Shown: positions 35,862 to 46,445 of the stretch, in pieces
How the letters are laid out: every line of letters starts with the position of its first letter
Numbering within the stretch: position 1 is the first letter of the stretch
Assembly (NCBI RefSeq): GCF_022524345.1
Contig: NZ_JAKWJU010000002.1
Span: 3,944,501 to 4,008,500 of the forward strand
Length of the DNA stretch: 64,000 bases
Source: Streptomyces marispadix
GTDB taxonomy: Bacteria; Actinomycetota; Actinomycetes; Streptomycetales; Streptomycetaceae
Direction: 5' to 3'
Position numbers and translations under genes: made by a program
Notes under the pieces: generated by a model
Told to the model about the DNA's origin: nothing
The model's input: the letters and a program-made list of their open reading frames with translations, nothing else
Databases searched by the model: none

Positions 35862-36800
35862 TCAGAAGGGCCGGTCGCCCGCGATCGCGACGCGTTCCGC
35901 CACGCGGCGGTGCGGGGCGTAGTCGTCGACCGCGTAGTGCTGGGTGGCGCGGTTGTCCCAGAAGGCGATGTCGCCGGGCTGCCAGCGGAAGCGGACCTGG
36001 TACTCCGGCACGTGGGCCTGCCGGACCAGGTAGCTCAGCAGGCGGTCGCTCTCGTCGCGGTCCATGCCCGTGATGTGCGTGGTGAAGGACGTGTTGACGA
36101 AGAGCATCCGGCGGCCCGTCTCGGGATGCGTCCGTACCACGGGGTGCTCGACCGGCGGGAACTCCTCCTGCAACGGGATCAGCTTCTCCGGGCCGTAGAA
36201 GCGCGCGAAGCCGGGGATGAAGTCGTGCACGGCGGTCGCGCCGTCGATGCGCGCCTTCACCGTGTCGGGGAGGTTGTCGTAGGCGGCGGCCATGTCCGCC
36301 CACATCGTGTCGCCGCCGACGGGCGGCACCTCGCGGAGCTGGAGTACGGCGCCGAGCGCGGGCCGTTCACGGAAGGTGACGTCCGCGTGCCACACGTTCT
36401 CGAAAGTGGGGGCCGCGTCGCCGCCCTTCTCGAAACGTACGACCTCGGCGGACGAGCCGCGGGCGAGCAGCGGATTGGTCTCCAACTCGCCCCAGTTCGC
36501 GGCGAAGTCGCGCTGCTGCCCGGAGGTGAGGCCCTGGCCGCGGAAGAAGAGCACCTTCCACTCCAGCAGCGCACGGTTCAGCTCGTCCCGCAGCTCCCGG
36601 TCCAGGGGCCGGGAGAGGTCGACGCCGCGGATCTCGGCGCCGATGACACGGCCCTGCGGCACGACCTCGAAGCGCTCGTAGGGCGGTTCGGGCGCGCCCT
36701 CGGGCAGCCGGCGCAGGGTACGGCGGCCCTCGTACATCCCGTCGGCGGGGACGCGGGCGTCGCGCAGGACAGGGGCAGGGGAGGCGGGGGTGAGGGTCAT
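35862..36800 (-). CDS. TauD/TfdA-family Fe(II)/2-oxoglutarate dioxygenase
   Basis: The 312-residue enzyme has the facial triad of the family: His and Asp in NVWHADVTF and the distal His in RATQHYAVDDY, with the 2-oxoglutarate-binding Arg in HRRVAERV. GRVIGAEIRGVDLSRPLD is the typical opening strand. I start it at ATG 36800, behind GAAGGATC; the open frame upstream is Arg-rich and unsupported. Relatives hydroxylate taurine, sulfonates, alkyl sulfates or other small acids. It lies 439 bases downstream of the carnitine-type operon on the same strand, so a trimethylammonium-related substrate is possible but unproven. Confidence 0.85.
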   Translation of the reverse strand: MTLTPASPAPVLRDARVPADGMYEGRRTLRRLPEGAPEPPYERFEVVPQGRVIGAEIRGVDLSRPLDRELRDELNRALLEWKVLFFRGQGLTSGQQRDFAANWGELETNPLLARGSSAEVVRFEKGGDAAPTFENVWHADVTFRERPALGAVLQLREVPPVGGDTMWADMAAAYDNLPDTVKARIDGATAVHDFIPGFARFYGPEKLIPLQEEFPPVEHPVVRTHPETGRRMLFVNTSFTTHITGMDRDESDRLLSYLVRQAHVPEYQVRFRWQPGDIAFWDNRATQHYAVDDYAPHRRVAERVAIAGDRPF

Positions 36801-37239
36801 GAGTGACGATCCTTCGAAGTCAGCGGTCGAAAGGGAGAGTTGCGTCCGGGAGCGCATGGCGCCCGAGCGGACGTGACGCGTACGGGAACGCGCGGCGCGT
36901 GACGCGTACGAGAACGCGCGGCAGGGCTCTGCGCAGGCCCTATCGACCGGACCGCTCACACCCGCGACGCCACGGCACGCTGAGGCGTCCACAGGCAGAA
37001 GAGGTGTGCTGGATCATGGGCACATTCTGAGCGGGGGGCTACGGGATCGTCAACGGCGCGACCGGCATGTGGACGGGCCACGGAAGTCCCGTCGGTGGCG
37101 CCCGCCGACTGCCTCCACGACTCCTGGCCGACTCTCCGACTGCCTTACCGGCCCCGGCTGCGTCTCTCTCCGGCTGCGTCTTTCCCCGGCTGCGTCTCTC
37201 TCCGGGGCGAGTCCGGGCCCGTCCGGCCCGGACCCCGCC
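36801..37239. other. Repeat-rich gap upstream of the dioxygenase gene
   Basis: This 439-base gap holds two tandem arrays: a 26-bp unit starting GTGACGCGTACG twice at 36873-36924, and a 16-bp unit (CCGGCTGCGTCTCTCT) three times at 37154-37201. The dioxygenase promoter should be here. I see no operator or further gene. Confidence 0.5.
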
Positions 37240-37791
37240 CTATGCCTTCGGTACCGGGCCGATCGAACTGCCCGCCCACTGCGGTGCCTTCTCCGTCAGC
37301 GCGGCGAAGCGCTCACGTACGGCGTCGGGGAACGGCGCGGCCCGTCCCGCCCTCTGGTCGACATGGATCATGAGCAGCTCCGAGGTGGCCACCGGTTCCT
37401 TGCGGCCCTTCGCCCGCATCTCCAGCACCAGGCGGACCTTCTTCGCGTCGACGCCCAGAATCCGTGTACGGACGGTCAGTTCGGCACCCTCGGAGACCTC
37501 GCGGAGATAGCGCACATGGGCCTCGGCCGTGTAGAGGGAGCAGCCGCTCTCCTCGCGGTACTTCTGGCCCATGCCGGTCTCGATCATCATGGCGTCGGTC
37601 GCGTGGCCGAAGACGAGAACGTAGAACGCCTCGTTCATATGGCCGTTGTAGTCGATCCACTCGGGGCGCACGGTCGCCGTGTGGTCTGTGATCGGCTCGT
37701 CGGCGCCTGCGGGCAGGGCGCCCCGCCCGGCCGCTTCGGTCTCTTCGGTGCCGGTGCCGGTGCCGGTCGCTTCCGTCTCTTCGGTGCTCAC
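37240..37791 (-). CDS. Acyl-CoA thioesterase, probable betainyl-CoA thioesterase of carnitine catabolism
   Basis: The 183-residue protein is a hot-dog thioesterase with the signature WIDYNGHMNEAFYVLVFGHA; the Asp/Asn-Gly-His-Met segment is the 4HBT active site. The first 30 residues are a Thr/Glu/Gly-rich tail. Its ATG overlaps the stop of the dehydrogenase gene by four bases. In the Pseudomonas carnitine pathway a thioesterase of this type (CdhB) releases glycine betaine from betainyl-CoA, next to the dehydrogenase and cleavage enzyme genes; the same three-gene order is seen here. Confidence 0.78.
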   Translation of the reverse strand: MSTEETEATGTGTGTEETEAAGRGALPAGADEPITDHTATVRPEWIDYNGHMNEAFYVLVFGHATDAMMIETGMGQKYREESGCSLYTAEAHVRYLREVSEGAELTVRTRILGVDAKKVRLVLEMRAKGRKEPVATSELLMIHVDQRAGRAAPFPDAVRERFAALTEKAPQWAGSSIGPVPKA

Positions 37792-38816
37792 CTTGTCTCT
37801 CCCTCGACGGTGGCGTCTCCTCGGTCCGTGTGCCGTCCACCGCCGTGCGGCAGGCGGCCCGTAGCGCGTAGTACGTCGATGACGCCCTGGTCGCGTTCGG
37901 CCACGAGCTGTGCGATGGAACGGCCCCCGGCTGCCTCGTCGCAGCCGTCCACCATCGCATCACGCAGCGCCGAGTCGAGTTCGGGCGCCTCCAGCCTCGT
38001 CCACGGAGACTTGAGCGAAGGGCCGAAGTGGTCGAGCATGTGGGCCATTCCGCCCTCACCGCCCGCGAGGGCGAAGGTCAGGCAAGGGCCCATGAACGCC
38101 CAGCGCAGGCCGGGCCCTTCGGTGATCGAGTCGTCGATGTCGCGTACGGACGCCTCGCCGTTGGCGACCATGTGCAGCGCCTCCCGCCACAGCGCCTCCT
38201 GGAGGCGGTTGGCGATGAAGCCGGGCAGTTCGCGGTCCATCGTGATCACGGACTTGCCCGCCACCTCGTAGAAGCGCGACGCCCACGCGACCGCCTCCGG
38301 ATCAGTCGACCTCCCGCCCACGACCTCCACGAGCGGGATCAGATACGGCGGGTTGAAGGGGTGGCCGACCAGCAGCCGCCCGGGGTCCGCCGCCTCGCCC
38401 TGCATGTCGGACATCGGATAGCCGGAAGTGGAGGAGGCGATGACGACACCGGGCGGCGCGGCGGCGTCCAGCTCCGCCAGCAGCGAGCGCTTCAGCTCCA
38501 GCTTCTCCGGAGCGCTCTCCTGTACGAACTCGGCCCCGGCGACGGCGTCTTGAAGGGTGGGGGCGACCGTGAGACGGGTGGGCGAGGCCCCCTCGGCGAG
38601 ACCGAGCTGTTCCAGGGCGGGCCATGCGGCGTCCACGAGGCGGCGCAGCTTCTCCTCGGCGTCGGGCGCCGGGTCCCATGCGGTGACGTCGTAGCCACGG
38701 GCGAGGAAGTGCGCCACCCAGCCGCCGCCGATCACGCCTGCTCCGACGCAGGCGACACGGCGTACGGCCTCGGGCGGGCGAGGAGCGGGGGAGGAGGCGG
38801 AGGGCGGTGCGGTCAT
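37788..38816 (-). CDS. L-carnitine dehydrogenase (3-hydroxyacyl-CoA dehydrogenase family)
   Basis: The 342-residue enzyme has the NAD-binding motif CVGAGVIGGGW, the catalytic region STSGYPMSDMQ and GHPFNPPYLIPLVEVVGG (His in GHPFNP), then ELPGFIANRLQEALWREALH. The C-terminal stretch GPGLRWAFMGPCLTF plus GGEGGMAHMLDHFGPSLK is what I know from L-carnitine dehydrogenases. It would oxidise carnitine to 3-dehydrocarnitine with NAD+. Upstream lies the cleavage-enzyme gene and downstream, overlapping, the thioesterase gene. Another 3-hydroxy-acid substrate is the main alternative. Confidence 0.82.
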   Translation of the reverse strand: MTAPPSASSPAPRPPEAVRRVACVGAGVIGGGWVAHFLARGYDVTAWDPAPDAEEKLRRLVDAAWPALEQLGLAEGASPTRLTVAPTLQDAVAGAEFVQESAPEKLELKRSLLAELDAAAPPGVVIASSTSGYPMSDMQGEAADPGRLLVGHPFNPPYLIPLVEVVGGRSTDPEAVAWASRFYEVAGKSVITMDRELPGFIANRLQEALWREALHMVANGEASVRDIDDSITEGPGLRWAFMGPCLTFALAGGEGGMAHMLDHFGPSLKSPWTRLEAPELDSALRDAMVDGCDEAAGGRSIAQLVAERDQGVIDVLRATGRLPHGGGRHTDRGDATVEGETR

Positions 38817-38912
38817 GCTGGTGGTGTCCTTTAGCGGTCGCTGCTGCGGAGATTCCGGCGGTGCGGCGGCGGACCGCCGCCGTCCGGTTCGGGCCAGGGC
38901 TCATGCCCGGCT

Positions 38913-39806
38913 TCAGGCCCGGGGCTTGAGTCCCAGCCGTTCGCGGGCCTGGTCCGGTGTGGCCACCTGTGCGCCCAGCAGCTCGGTGATCTGCACGGCG
39001 CGCTCTACGAGTTGGGCGTTGGTCGCCTTGACTCCCTTGCTGAGGTAGAGGTTGTCCTCCAGCCCCACCCGTACGTTTCCGCCGAGCAGGATCGACTGCG
39101 CGACCCACGGCATCTGCATTCGCCCCAGCGCGAAGCTCGCCCACTGCGCACCCGGCGGAAGGATGTCGACCATCGACTTCAGCACGCCCGGCTCGGCCGG
39201 AGCGCCCCAGGGGATGCCCATGCAGAGCTGGAAGACGGTCGGGTCGTCCAGCAGGCCCTCTTCGAGTAGCTGCTTGGCGAACCAGAGCTGGCCCGTGTCG
39301 AAGATCTCCAACTCCGGCCGTACGCCGAGCTCCTGGATCCGCTTGGCGCCCGAGCGCAGCATGTCGGGCGTGGAGATGTAGAGGTTGCTGCCCTCGCCGA
39401 AGTTGAGGGAACCGCAGTCGAGGGTGCAGATGTCGGGCAGCAACTCCTCGACGTGGGGGAGGCGTTCGACTCCGCCGACCAGGTCGGTGCCGGGCAGATG
39501 CGTCAGCGGGTCCTCGGGGTCGATGACGAGGTCGCCTCCCATGCCCGCGGTGAGATTGATGACGACGTCGGTTCCGGTCTCCTTGATCGCCTCCACGACC
39601 TCCCGGTAGAGGCGCGGGTCGCGTGCGGGTGCGCCCGTCTCGGGGTCCCGTACGTGGATGTGCACCACGGCGGCGCCCGCACCGGCGGCCTCGACCGCGG
39701 AACGGGCGATCTGCTCGGGCGTGACCGGGACGTGCGGACTCCGGCCGACGGTGTCTCCGGCGCCGGTGAGCGCACAAGTGATGATGACGGAGCTGTTCAT
39801 GGGCAT
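38913..39806 (-). CDS. BKACE-family beta-keto acid cleavage enzyme (probable 3-dehydrocarnitine:acetyl-CoA trimethylamine transferase)
   Basis: The 297-residue protein shows the BKACE (3-keto-5-aminohexanoate cleavage, DUF849) pattern: [13 protein letters not shown], the metal-binding [58 protein letters not shown] and [14 protein letters not shown]. Members condense a beta-keto acid with acetyl-CoA; CdhC of the carnitine pathway turns 3-dehydrocarnitine into betainyl-CoA and acetoacetate. The operon context supports that role. The start is ATG 39806 behind GGAGGAG; the frame is open further upstream without support. Confidence 0.82.
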   Translation of the reverse strand: MPMNSSVIITCALTGAGDTVGRSPHVPVTPEQIARSAVEAAGAGAAVVHIHVRDPETGAPARDPRLYREVVEAIKETGTDVVINLTAGMGGDLVIDPEDPLTHLPGTDLVGGVERLPHVEELLPDICTLDCGSLNFGEGSNLYISTPDMLRSGAKRIQELGVRPELEIFDTGQLWFAKQLLEEGLLDDPTVFQLCMGIPWGAPAEPGVLKSMVDILPPGAQWASFALGRMQMPWVAQSILLGGNVRVGLEDNLYLSKGVKATNAQLVERAVQITELLGAQVATPDQARERLGLKPRA

Positions 39807-39976
39807 GGGCTTTCTCCTCCGCTCGTACGGATCGGGTCGGGGTGCGTCGGGTGCGTCGGGTGGGGCCGGTCGGGTCGGGGCGGGGTGGAGGGAACGGATC
39901 GATCGGGTCGTGCCGGTGCTGGTGCCGGTGCGGTGCCGGTGCGCGCCGACGGTCGCGGCGACGTCGTACGTATGGA

Positions 39977-40975
39977 TCAGCGGGCCGGTCTGGCGGACAA
40001 CTCGGTGTCGATATGGGCGAGGAGGACCCTCCGCATGGCCTCGCCGCCCTCCCCGGCCTCCGGCGCGGTGGCGAGCGCCTGAGCGGCGAGGCCGTCGATG
40101 AGGGCGGTGAGGCGCAGGGCGGCGAACTCCGGGTCCACGGCACGGAATAGGCCCTGCTCGATCCCGCGCCGGATCACGTCCGCGACAGTCGTACGCCACT
40201 GCCGGTAGTAGTCGGCGTGAAGCTGTCCCACGGCCGTGGAACGTGCGGCCTCTGCCCACAGATCGAGCCAGACCAGCCACTGACGGCGCTGCTGTGCGTC
40301 GCGCGGGATCTGGAGTTCGACCAGGCGGCGAAGCTCGTCGGCCGCGTCGTCGCCCGCCTGGGCCGCACGGGCCGCGCGGCGCGCGGTGTCCTCGTCCATG
40401 CACCAGCGGACCGCCGCCTCCAGCAGCTCGGCACGGCCGGGGAAGTGGTAGTGGATGGCGGCCGTGCTCGTCGAGCATGCCTCGGCGATGTCCGAGACGC
40501 GTACGGAGTGGAAGCCGTGCTCGGCGATGAGGCGGACCGTCTCGCGGACGATCTGCAACGGGCGGCCGCCCTCGGGCGAGGCGGCGGCGACTGCGTCTCC
40601 GTGACGGGCCTCGGTACGCGATCCGTTGCGCGATCCGTTGCGCGACCCGGTGCCGGCCGCGGTTCCGGCCGCGGTTCCGGCTCGGGCCGCGGCCCTTGTC
40701 ACGGACGGCACCCCGGGCGCGGCAGCGTTCCCGCCCGTACCGGAAGCGCCCAGCAGCCATGCCGCGTCGACGCCGCCCGCGTCCGCGATCCGCGCGAGCT
40801 CGGCCACGGTGAAGCGGCGGCTCCCGCTCAGCGAACGGGACAGCTTCGACGGGTCCATCACGATCCGCCGGGCGAACTCCCGCTGGCTGCAACCGGTTTC
40901 GCCGATCACCTGCCGCACTCGTACGGAGACGTCGCCACCCGCGTCGGGGACTCGGCTTCCGGGCTCCTGCTGCAT
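39977..40975 (-). CDS. Dual-HTH regulator: XRE domain fused to a TetR domain
   Basis: The 332-residue protein starts at ATG 40975. Residues about 15-75 form a Cro/C1-type helix-turn-helix ([40 protein letters not shown]). After an Ala/Gly/Asn/Arg linker of about 55 residues comes a full TetR domain ([40 protein letters not shown]). Having both DNA-binding modules in one chain is unusual. A 20-bp palindrome lies about 90 bases upstream of the start, suggesting autoregulation. It ends 170 bases before the cleavage-enzyme gene on the same strand, so it is the natural candidate regulator of the carnitine-type operon. Confidence 0.85.
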   Translation of the reverse strand: MQQEPGSRVPDAGGDVSVRVRQVIGETGCSQREFARRIVMDPSKLSRSLSGSRRFTVAELARIADAGGVDAAWLLGASGTGGNAAAPGVPSVTRAAARAGTAAGTAAGTGSRNGSRNGSRTEARHGDAVAAASPEGGRPLQIVRETVRLIAEHGFHSVRVSDIAEACSTSTAAIHYHFPGRAELLEAAVRWCMDEDTARRAARAAQAGDDAADELRRLVELQIPRDAQQRRQWLVWLDLWAEAARSTAVGQLHADYYRQWRTTVADVIRRGIEQGLFRAVDPEFAALRLTALIDGLAAQALATAPEAGEGGEAMRRVLLAHIDTELSARPAR

Positions 40976-41064
40976 GCGGAACACCGTAGGAGCACATTGA
41001 GAAAATCGCAATACCGAAGGCGGGCACATTCGCAATATCCAGAGGCAGACGGGGTGTTGCGGTG

Positions 41065-41084
41065 CTGACTGATGCATCAGTCAG
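41065..41084. promoter_or_regulatory. 20-bp perfect palindrome upstream of the XRE-TetR gene
   Basis: CTGACTGATGCATCAGTCAG is fully self-complementary and has the look of a TetR-family operator. It lies about 90 bases before the regulator start. Between it and the gene, the sequence ATTGCGA occurs twice on the minus strand (about 41005 and 41030), a second possible site for the other HTH. Confidence 0.7.
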
Positions 41085-41291
41085 TGATGTTGCTCGGCTA
41101 CGGTCCGCCCCGCACGTCCGCGATCCGCCACCGCTGACTGCCCGTCAGCCGAATCCGGATCGGCGTACAACCCCCGCAGGGGTTCGCAGGTCTCTTCTTG
41201 TGGATCAGCGGCCTGAAGACCACGGGCCGCAGGTCCGGTTCGACCGACCATCGACCGGGCAAGACCACTGACCATGACTGGGGGAACAGTT

Positions 41292-41774
41292 ATGCGTTCG
41301 AAGAGTGCCGCTCTGGCAGCCGCCGTGTTCATCGCGGGTACGGGCCTGATCGCGACCGCGGGCACCGCCTCGGCCGCCACCGCCGGACCCAGGAACACCG
41401 CCGCCACCGCGGCGACCACGGAGGGCGCCCACAAGGCGGCGTACAACGGGGCCTGCGGCTCCGGATACTCGGTGGTCAACTCCGCCGGTATCGCCGGCCT
41501 GGGCACCGTCTACCTCACGTACAACTCCTCGACGGGCAAGAACTGCGTCGTCACCATCCGCAATGAGAAGGGCGACCCGGTGCACATGTCCGCGGCCGTC
41601 CGCGTGCTCAAGGACGACGAGGAGACCCAGCCGGTCGTGGAGGAGGGCGAGTTCACCGAGTACGCGGGCCCGGTCTACGTGGACGAGGGCTCGGGCCACT
41701 GCATCGAGTGGAGCGGCGTCATCGGTGACGAGGAGTACTTCAACAGCGGCTCCAACTGCGGCACCCTGAAGTAG
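41292..41774 (+). CDS. Small secreted protein similar to spore-associated protein A
   Basis: From ATG 41292 (behind GGGGGAA) the product has 160 residues: a signal peptide (SKSAALAAAVFIAGTGLIAT ending near ASAA) and a compact domain with ACGSGYSVVNSAGI, GTVYLTYNSSTGKNCVVTIR and a C-terminal SGHCIEWSGVIGDEEYF, four Cys in all, probably two disulfides. The Tyr/Asn/Cys pattern is what I recall from Streptomyces spore-associated protein A-like exported proteins, whose function is unknown. It is a single gene ending in a strong terminator. Confidence 0.7.
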   Translation: MRSKSAALAAAVFIAGTGLIATAGTASAATAGPRNTAATAATTEGAHKAAYNGACGSGYSVVNSAGIAGLGTVYLTYNSSTGKNCVVTIRNEKGDPVHMSAAVRVLKDDEETQPVVEEGEFTEYAGPVYVDEGSGHCIEWSGVIGDEEYFNSGSNCGTLK

Positions 41775-41830
41775 CCTCGCGCTTCGGCTTCGGCTCCGGA
41801 CCGGCGGCCGGCAGCCACGCCGACGAGTAC

Positions 41831-41873
41831 GTCAGGGGCGGTTGACCAGGGGGAACGGTCAACCGCCCCTGAC
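41831..41873. terminator. Bidirectional terminator hairpin
   Basis: A perfect 17-bp stem (41831-41847 with 41857-41873) closes a 9-base loop. It separates the small secreted-protein gene from the opposing zinc-ribbon protein gene. Confidence 0.82.
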
Positions 41874-41945
41874 CGTGAGGGACCTGAACCTTTCAGCCGG
41901 CAGTCGTGCCCCTCACTCGTCTCTTCCCGAATCCGGGCCCTGCCG

Positions 41946-42830
41946 TCAGGGCTGCTTCCAGGTGTCGAGCGCGGTGCGGAAGATCAGGTCCTCCTGCGAG
42001 TCCCACACTCGCTGGGCGGCCTCGAAGTAGATCGTGTACTCGGTGCCCGCGTCGTCGATGTACGCCTGCTGCACGACGTGCATCTGCTCGCCCGACTCCG
42101 GTACGTAAGTGAACTCCCAGCGTGCTCCGTTGTGCCCCTGGAAGGTGTTGTGCGCCAGGCGGATGCGCGAATAGCCGTTCCCTGACTCCTGCATCGCCTG
42201 TTCCGTCTCCAGGAACCTGATGAAGCTGGCCTTCGGCGCGCTCGCGATCTCGCTGATGTGCAGATACTCGTCGCCGGCCGGTGCCATGTAGCCGATCTGC
42301 GTCGGGCTCAGCTCCTGGCGCTGCCACCCCTTCATCACGGCGAGCGAGAAGCCGTGGTCGTCGACCACCTTGCGGAATCCCGCGGGCAGTTGAGGGGCGG
42401 GAGGCTTGGTCGGCTCGGGCGCGGGCGGCTTGCTCGAAGTCTTGCTGGGGGAGGGCGTCGGGGACGCCGACTCCTCCTCCTTCTTCTTCTCCTTTTTCTT
42501 CTTCTCCTTCGGCGACGCCGACGCCGTGGTGGGCGACGGGTCGGGCGACGCACCGGTGTCGACCATCTTGTACCGCGAGATCCGGCTGTCGGCTCGGTCG
42601 TCCGCGGCGTCGTCCCGGTTCATCAGCATCCCGGAGGACGTTCCCGCGCCCACGAGCAGGGTGATGACGCCGAGCGTGATCCCCAGCCGTACGTAGTTGG
42701 TCCTGGTGCGGAACTTGAACGGGGGCGGCGGTGGCGGCGCCGTCAGCGGATACAGGGCGCGTCCGCACCCCGCGCAGGCGTCCGACGATGCCGGTGATCT
42801 GGTGCCGCAGTGCGGGCATGTGGTCAACAT
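41946..42830 (-). CDS. Zinc-ribbon, single-pass membrane protein with extracellular domain
   Basis: The 294-residue protein starts at ATG 42830 behind GGGAG. It opens with a zinc ribbon (CPHCGTRSPASSDACAGCG), then a Pro run, a membrane helix (LGITLGVITLLVGAGTSSGM), a striking Lys/Glu-rich stretch (KEKKKKEKKKEEE) between Ser/Thr/Pro segments, and a C-terminal domain of about 145 residues (GFRKVVDDHGFSLAVMKGWQ ...). That last domain resembles those found outside the membrane in actinobacterial Ser/Thr kinases and zinc-ribbon proteins. No catalytic residues are recognisable; a sensory or surface role is inference. Confidence 0.7.
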   Translation of the reverse strand: MLTTCPHCGTRSPASSDACAGCGRALYPLTAPPPPPPFKFRTRTNYVRLGITLGVITLLVGAGTSSGMLMNRDDAADDRADSRISRYKMVDTGASPDPSPTTASASPKEKKKKEKKKEEESASPTPSPSKTSSKPPAPEPTKPPAPQLPAGFRKVVDDHGFSLAVMKGWQRQELSPTQIGYMAPAGDEYLHISEIASAPKASFIRFLETEQAMQESGNGYSRIRLAHNTFQGHNGARWEFTYVPESGEQMHVVQQAYIDDAGTEYTIYFEAAQRVWDSQEDLIFRTALDTWKQP

Positions 42831-43391
42831 GAGCAGCTCCCGTGCTCCCCCGAGCGATCCCGATGGCTCCCAATAAACGGGCAGTGCACCGACAGACGGT
42901 ACTTGCGGGGCCACACTTTGCTCCCACTGCGGATGCACTTTTAGCAGAGACGGACAGTCCCTGAGCTGGGAACTTTCCCGAAATGCCGGAAGATTTACGG
43001 TCAATCGCCACGGGGCGGGGACCGGGCCGCCGAGGGGGCGCCGACGAGCTACTGACGGGCTGCTGACGGGTCTCACCGCGCCCACGCACCCTTCGCGCCC
43101 CGATGCCGTACGGAGCGCCGGGCCGTACGACATCACACGGCGCGTCCGGCCGTAAACAGGAAGCGGAGACGTAAGCGCATACGAAGAGGAACTTCGAAGC
43201 GCGGGGTGGATTCGGGCCCGGATTCAGCCCCGGGGAGCCCCGGGAACGGTCCCGGCACGACTCCGGACGAGCACCCGGCGGCCCCGCCGGACCGCGACTC
43301 GCGGGGTGCGAGACGTGGACGCGAGGGGGGACGCGAGGCGGGACGCGAGGCGGGACGCGAGGCGTGGGCGCGAGCCGGAGCCGGAACGGCA
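42831..43391. other. Non-coding gap with dyad and 12-bp repeats
   Basis: About 560 bases lie between the zinc-ribbon gene start and the cold-shock terminator. The first 150 bases are less GC-rich and include a GGGAA-CT-TTCCC dyad (42969-42980), so the zinc-ribbon promoter is probably there. Further right, GGGACGCGAGGC is repeated three times exactly at 43328-43363 with degenerate flanking copies. I see no credible gene. Confidence 0.45.
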
Positions 43392-43423
43392 GGAGCCCCC
43401 GCCGGTTTCCCGGCGGGGGCTCC
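43392..43423 (-). terminator. Terminator of the cold-shock gene
   Basis: A perfect 14-bp stem (43392-43405 with 43410-43423) with a 4-base loop lies 18 bases after the cold-shock stop codon. Confidence 0.8.
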
Positions 43424-43441
43424 TTGGGTGGTGCGATCAGG

Positions 43442-43645
43442 TCACTGTGCCGTGACGTTCTCCGCCTGCGGCCCCTTCGGACCCTGGGTCACGTCGAAGC
43501 TCACGACCTGGTTCTCCTCGAGGGAGCGGAAGCCAGTCGCGTTGATCGCGGAGTAGTGGACGAAGACATCGGGACCGCCGCCGTCCTGGGCGATGAAGCC
43601 AAAGCCCTTTTCAGCGTTGAACCACTTGACGGTTCCGGTAGCCAT
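43442..43645 (-). CDS. cspA: Cold-shock protein (CspA family)
   Basis: This 67-residue protein is a single OB-fold cold-shock domain with both RNA-binding motifs intact: KGFGFI (RNP1) and VFVHYSAI (RNP2), and the usual opening ATGTVKWFN. It binds single-stranded RNA/DNA as a chaperone. AAGGAGGG precedes the ATG. The 84 or more bases upstream form a leader that in this family can control expression by temperature, but I see no specific element. Downstream is a strong terminator. Confidence 0.95.
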   Translation of the reverse strand: MATGTVKWFNAEKGFGFIAQDGGGPDVFVHYSAINATGFRSLEENQVVSFDVTQGPKGPQAENVTAQ

Positions 43646-45012
<1,367 letters not shown>

Positions 45013-45126
45013 CGAGGCGCCGGGGGCCGGACGTCACGTCCCGGTGCCCCGAGGCCGCCCTCGCCCCCTGGCGTACGCTGGCCTGGCACAGCAACTGCCG
45101 CCAGCCACCTCCGGAGGGACGCCCCG

Positions 45127-46323
45127 GTGCCCGAAACCGCCGACCGTCAGGCCGTTCTCGACCGCGCTGCCGAGGGCGCCCGCATCACCCCCGAGGAAGC
45201 GCTCGACCTGTACCGCTCAGCGCCCCTGCACGCTCTGGGCGCCGCGGCCGACGCCGCCCGCCGCAAGCGCTACGCGGGCACCGAGCACATCGCGACGTAC
45301 ATCATCGAGCGGAACATCAACTACACCAACTCCTGCGTCACCGCCTGCAAGTTCTGCGCCTTCTACGCCTCGCCGAAGAGCGAGGACGTATGGACGCGCG
45401 ACCTCGACGACATCCTGCGCCGATGCGAGGAGACGGTCGAACTGGGCGGCACGCAGATCATGTTCCAGGGCGGCCACCACCCGGACTACGGCGTGGAGTA
45501 CTACGAGGAGCACTTCGCCGCGATCAAGGAGCGCTTCCCGGAGCTGGTGATCCATTCGCTGGGCGCCTCCGAGGTCGAGCACATGGCGAAGATCTCCGGT
45601 GTGACCCCCGAGGAGGCGATCCGGCGCATCCACGCCGCCGGCCTCGACTCCTTCGCGGGTGCGGGTGCCGAGCTGCTGCCCGCCCGGGCCCGCAAGGCCA
45701 TCGCCCCGCTCAAGGAGTCGGGCGAGCGCTGGCTGGAGATCATGGAGACGGCGCACGGCCTGGGCGTCGAGTCCACGTCGACGATGCTGATGGGCACCGG
45801 CGAGACCAACGCCGAGCGGATCGAGCATCTGCGGATGATCCGTGACGTGCAGGACCGCACGGGAGGCTTCCGCGCCTTCATCCCGTACACGTACCAGCCG
45901 GAGAACAACCATCTGAAGGGCCAGACGCAGGCCACCCTCTTCGAGTACCTGCGGATGATCGCCGTCGCGCGGCTGTTCTTCGACAACGTGGCGCACATCC
46001 AGGGCTCCTGGCTCACCACCGGCAAGGAGGTCGGCCAGCTCTCCCTCCACTACGGTGCCGACGACCTCGGCTCCGTGATGCTGGAGGAGAACGTGGTCTC
46101 GTCGGCGGGCGCGAAGCACCGCTCGAACCGTACGGAGCTGCTGGAGCTGATCCGCTCCGCGGACCGGGTACCGGCGCAGCGGAGCACGACGTACGAGCAC
46201 CTCGTCGTCCACGAGGACCCGGCCGACGACCCGTCGGACGACCGCGTCGTCTCGCACTTCTCGTCCACCGCGATCGAGGGCGGCAGTGCGCACCCCGAAC
46301 TCAATCTGATCGAGGCGAAGTAG
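45127..46323 (+). CDS. mqnC: Cyclic dehypoxanthinyl futalosine synthase MqnC
   Basis: The 398-residue radical SAM enzyme has the cluster motif CVTACKFCAF and the MqnC blocks YIIERNINYTN, GGTQIMFQGGHHPDYG, VEHMAKISGVTPEEAIRR, DSFAGAGAELLPARARK and PYTYQPENNHL. It cyclises dehypoxanthine futalosine in the menaquinone pathway. It starts with GTG at 45127. The homologous segment LTTGKEVGQLSLHYGADDLG and GAKHRSNRTELL complete the match. mqnB, mqnD and mqnE are not in the window. Confidence 0.94.
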   Translation: MPETADRQAVLDRAAEGARITPEEALDLYRSAPLHALGAAADAARRKRYAGTEHIATYIIERNINYTNSCVTACKFCAFYASPKSEDVWTRDLDDILRRCEETVELGGTQIMFQGGHHPDYGVEYYEEHFAAIKERFPELVIHSLGASEVEHMAKISGVTPEEAIRRIHAAGLDSFAGAGAELLPARARKAIAPLKESGERWLEIMETAHGLGVESTSTMLMGTGETNAERIEHLRMIRDVQDRTGGFRAFIPYTYQPENNHLKGQTQATLFEYLRMIAVARLFFDNVAHIQGSWLTTGKEVGQLSLHYGADDLGSVMLEENVVSSAGAKHRSNRTELLELIRSADRVPAQRSTTYEHLVVHEDPADDPSDDRVVSHFSSTAIEGGSAHPELNLIEAK

Positions 46324-46445
46324 CCCGGCGGACGGCGAAGCCAGCCCGAGGAAGCCCGTCGGCCTGTCCGCCTCAAGTCCCGTGCGTGTGGGGGTCGTTG
46401 CGGGGGTAGGTCCGCTGGTGCACCGCATGTCCGACTCCGGTCGCC

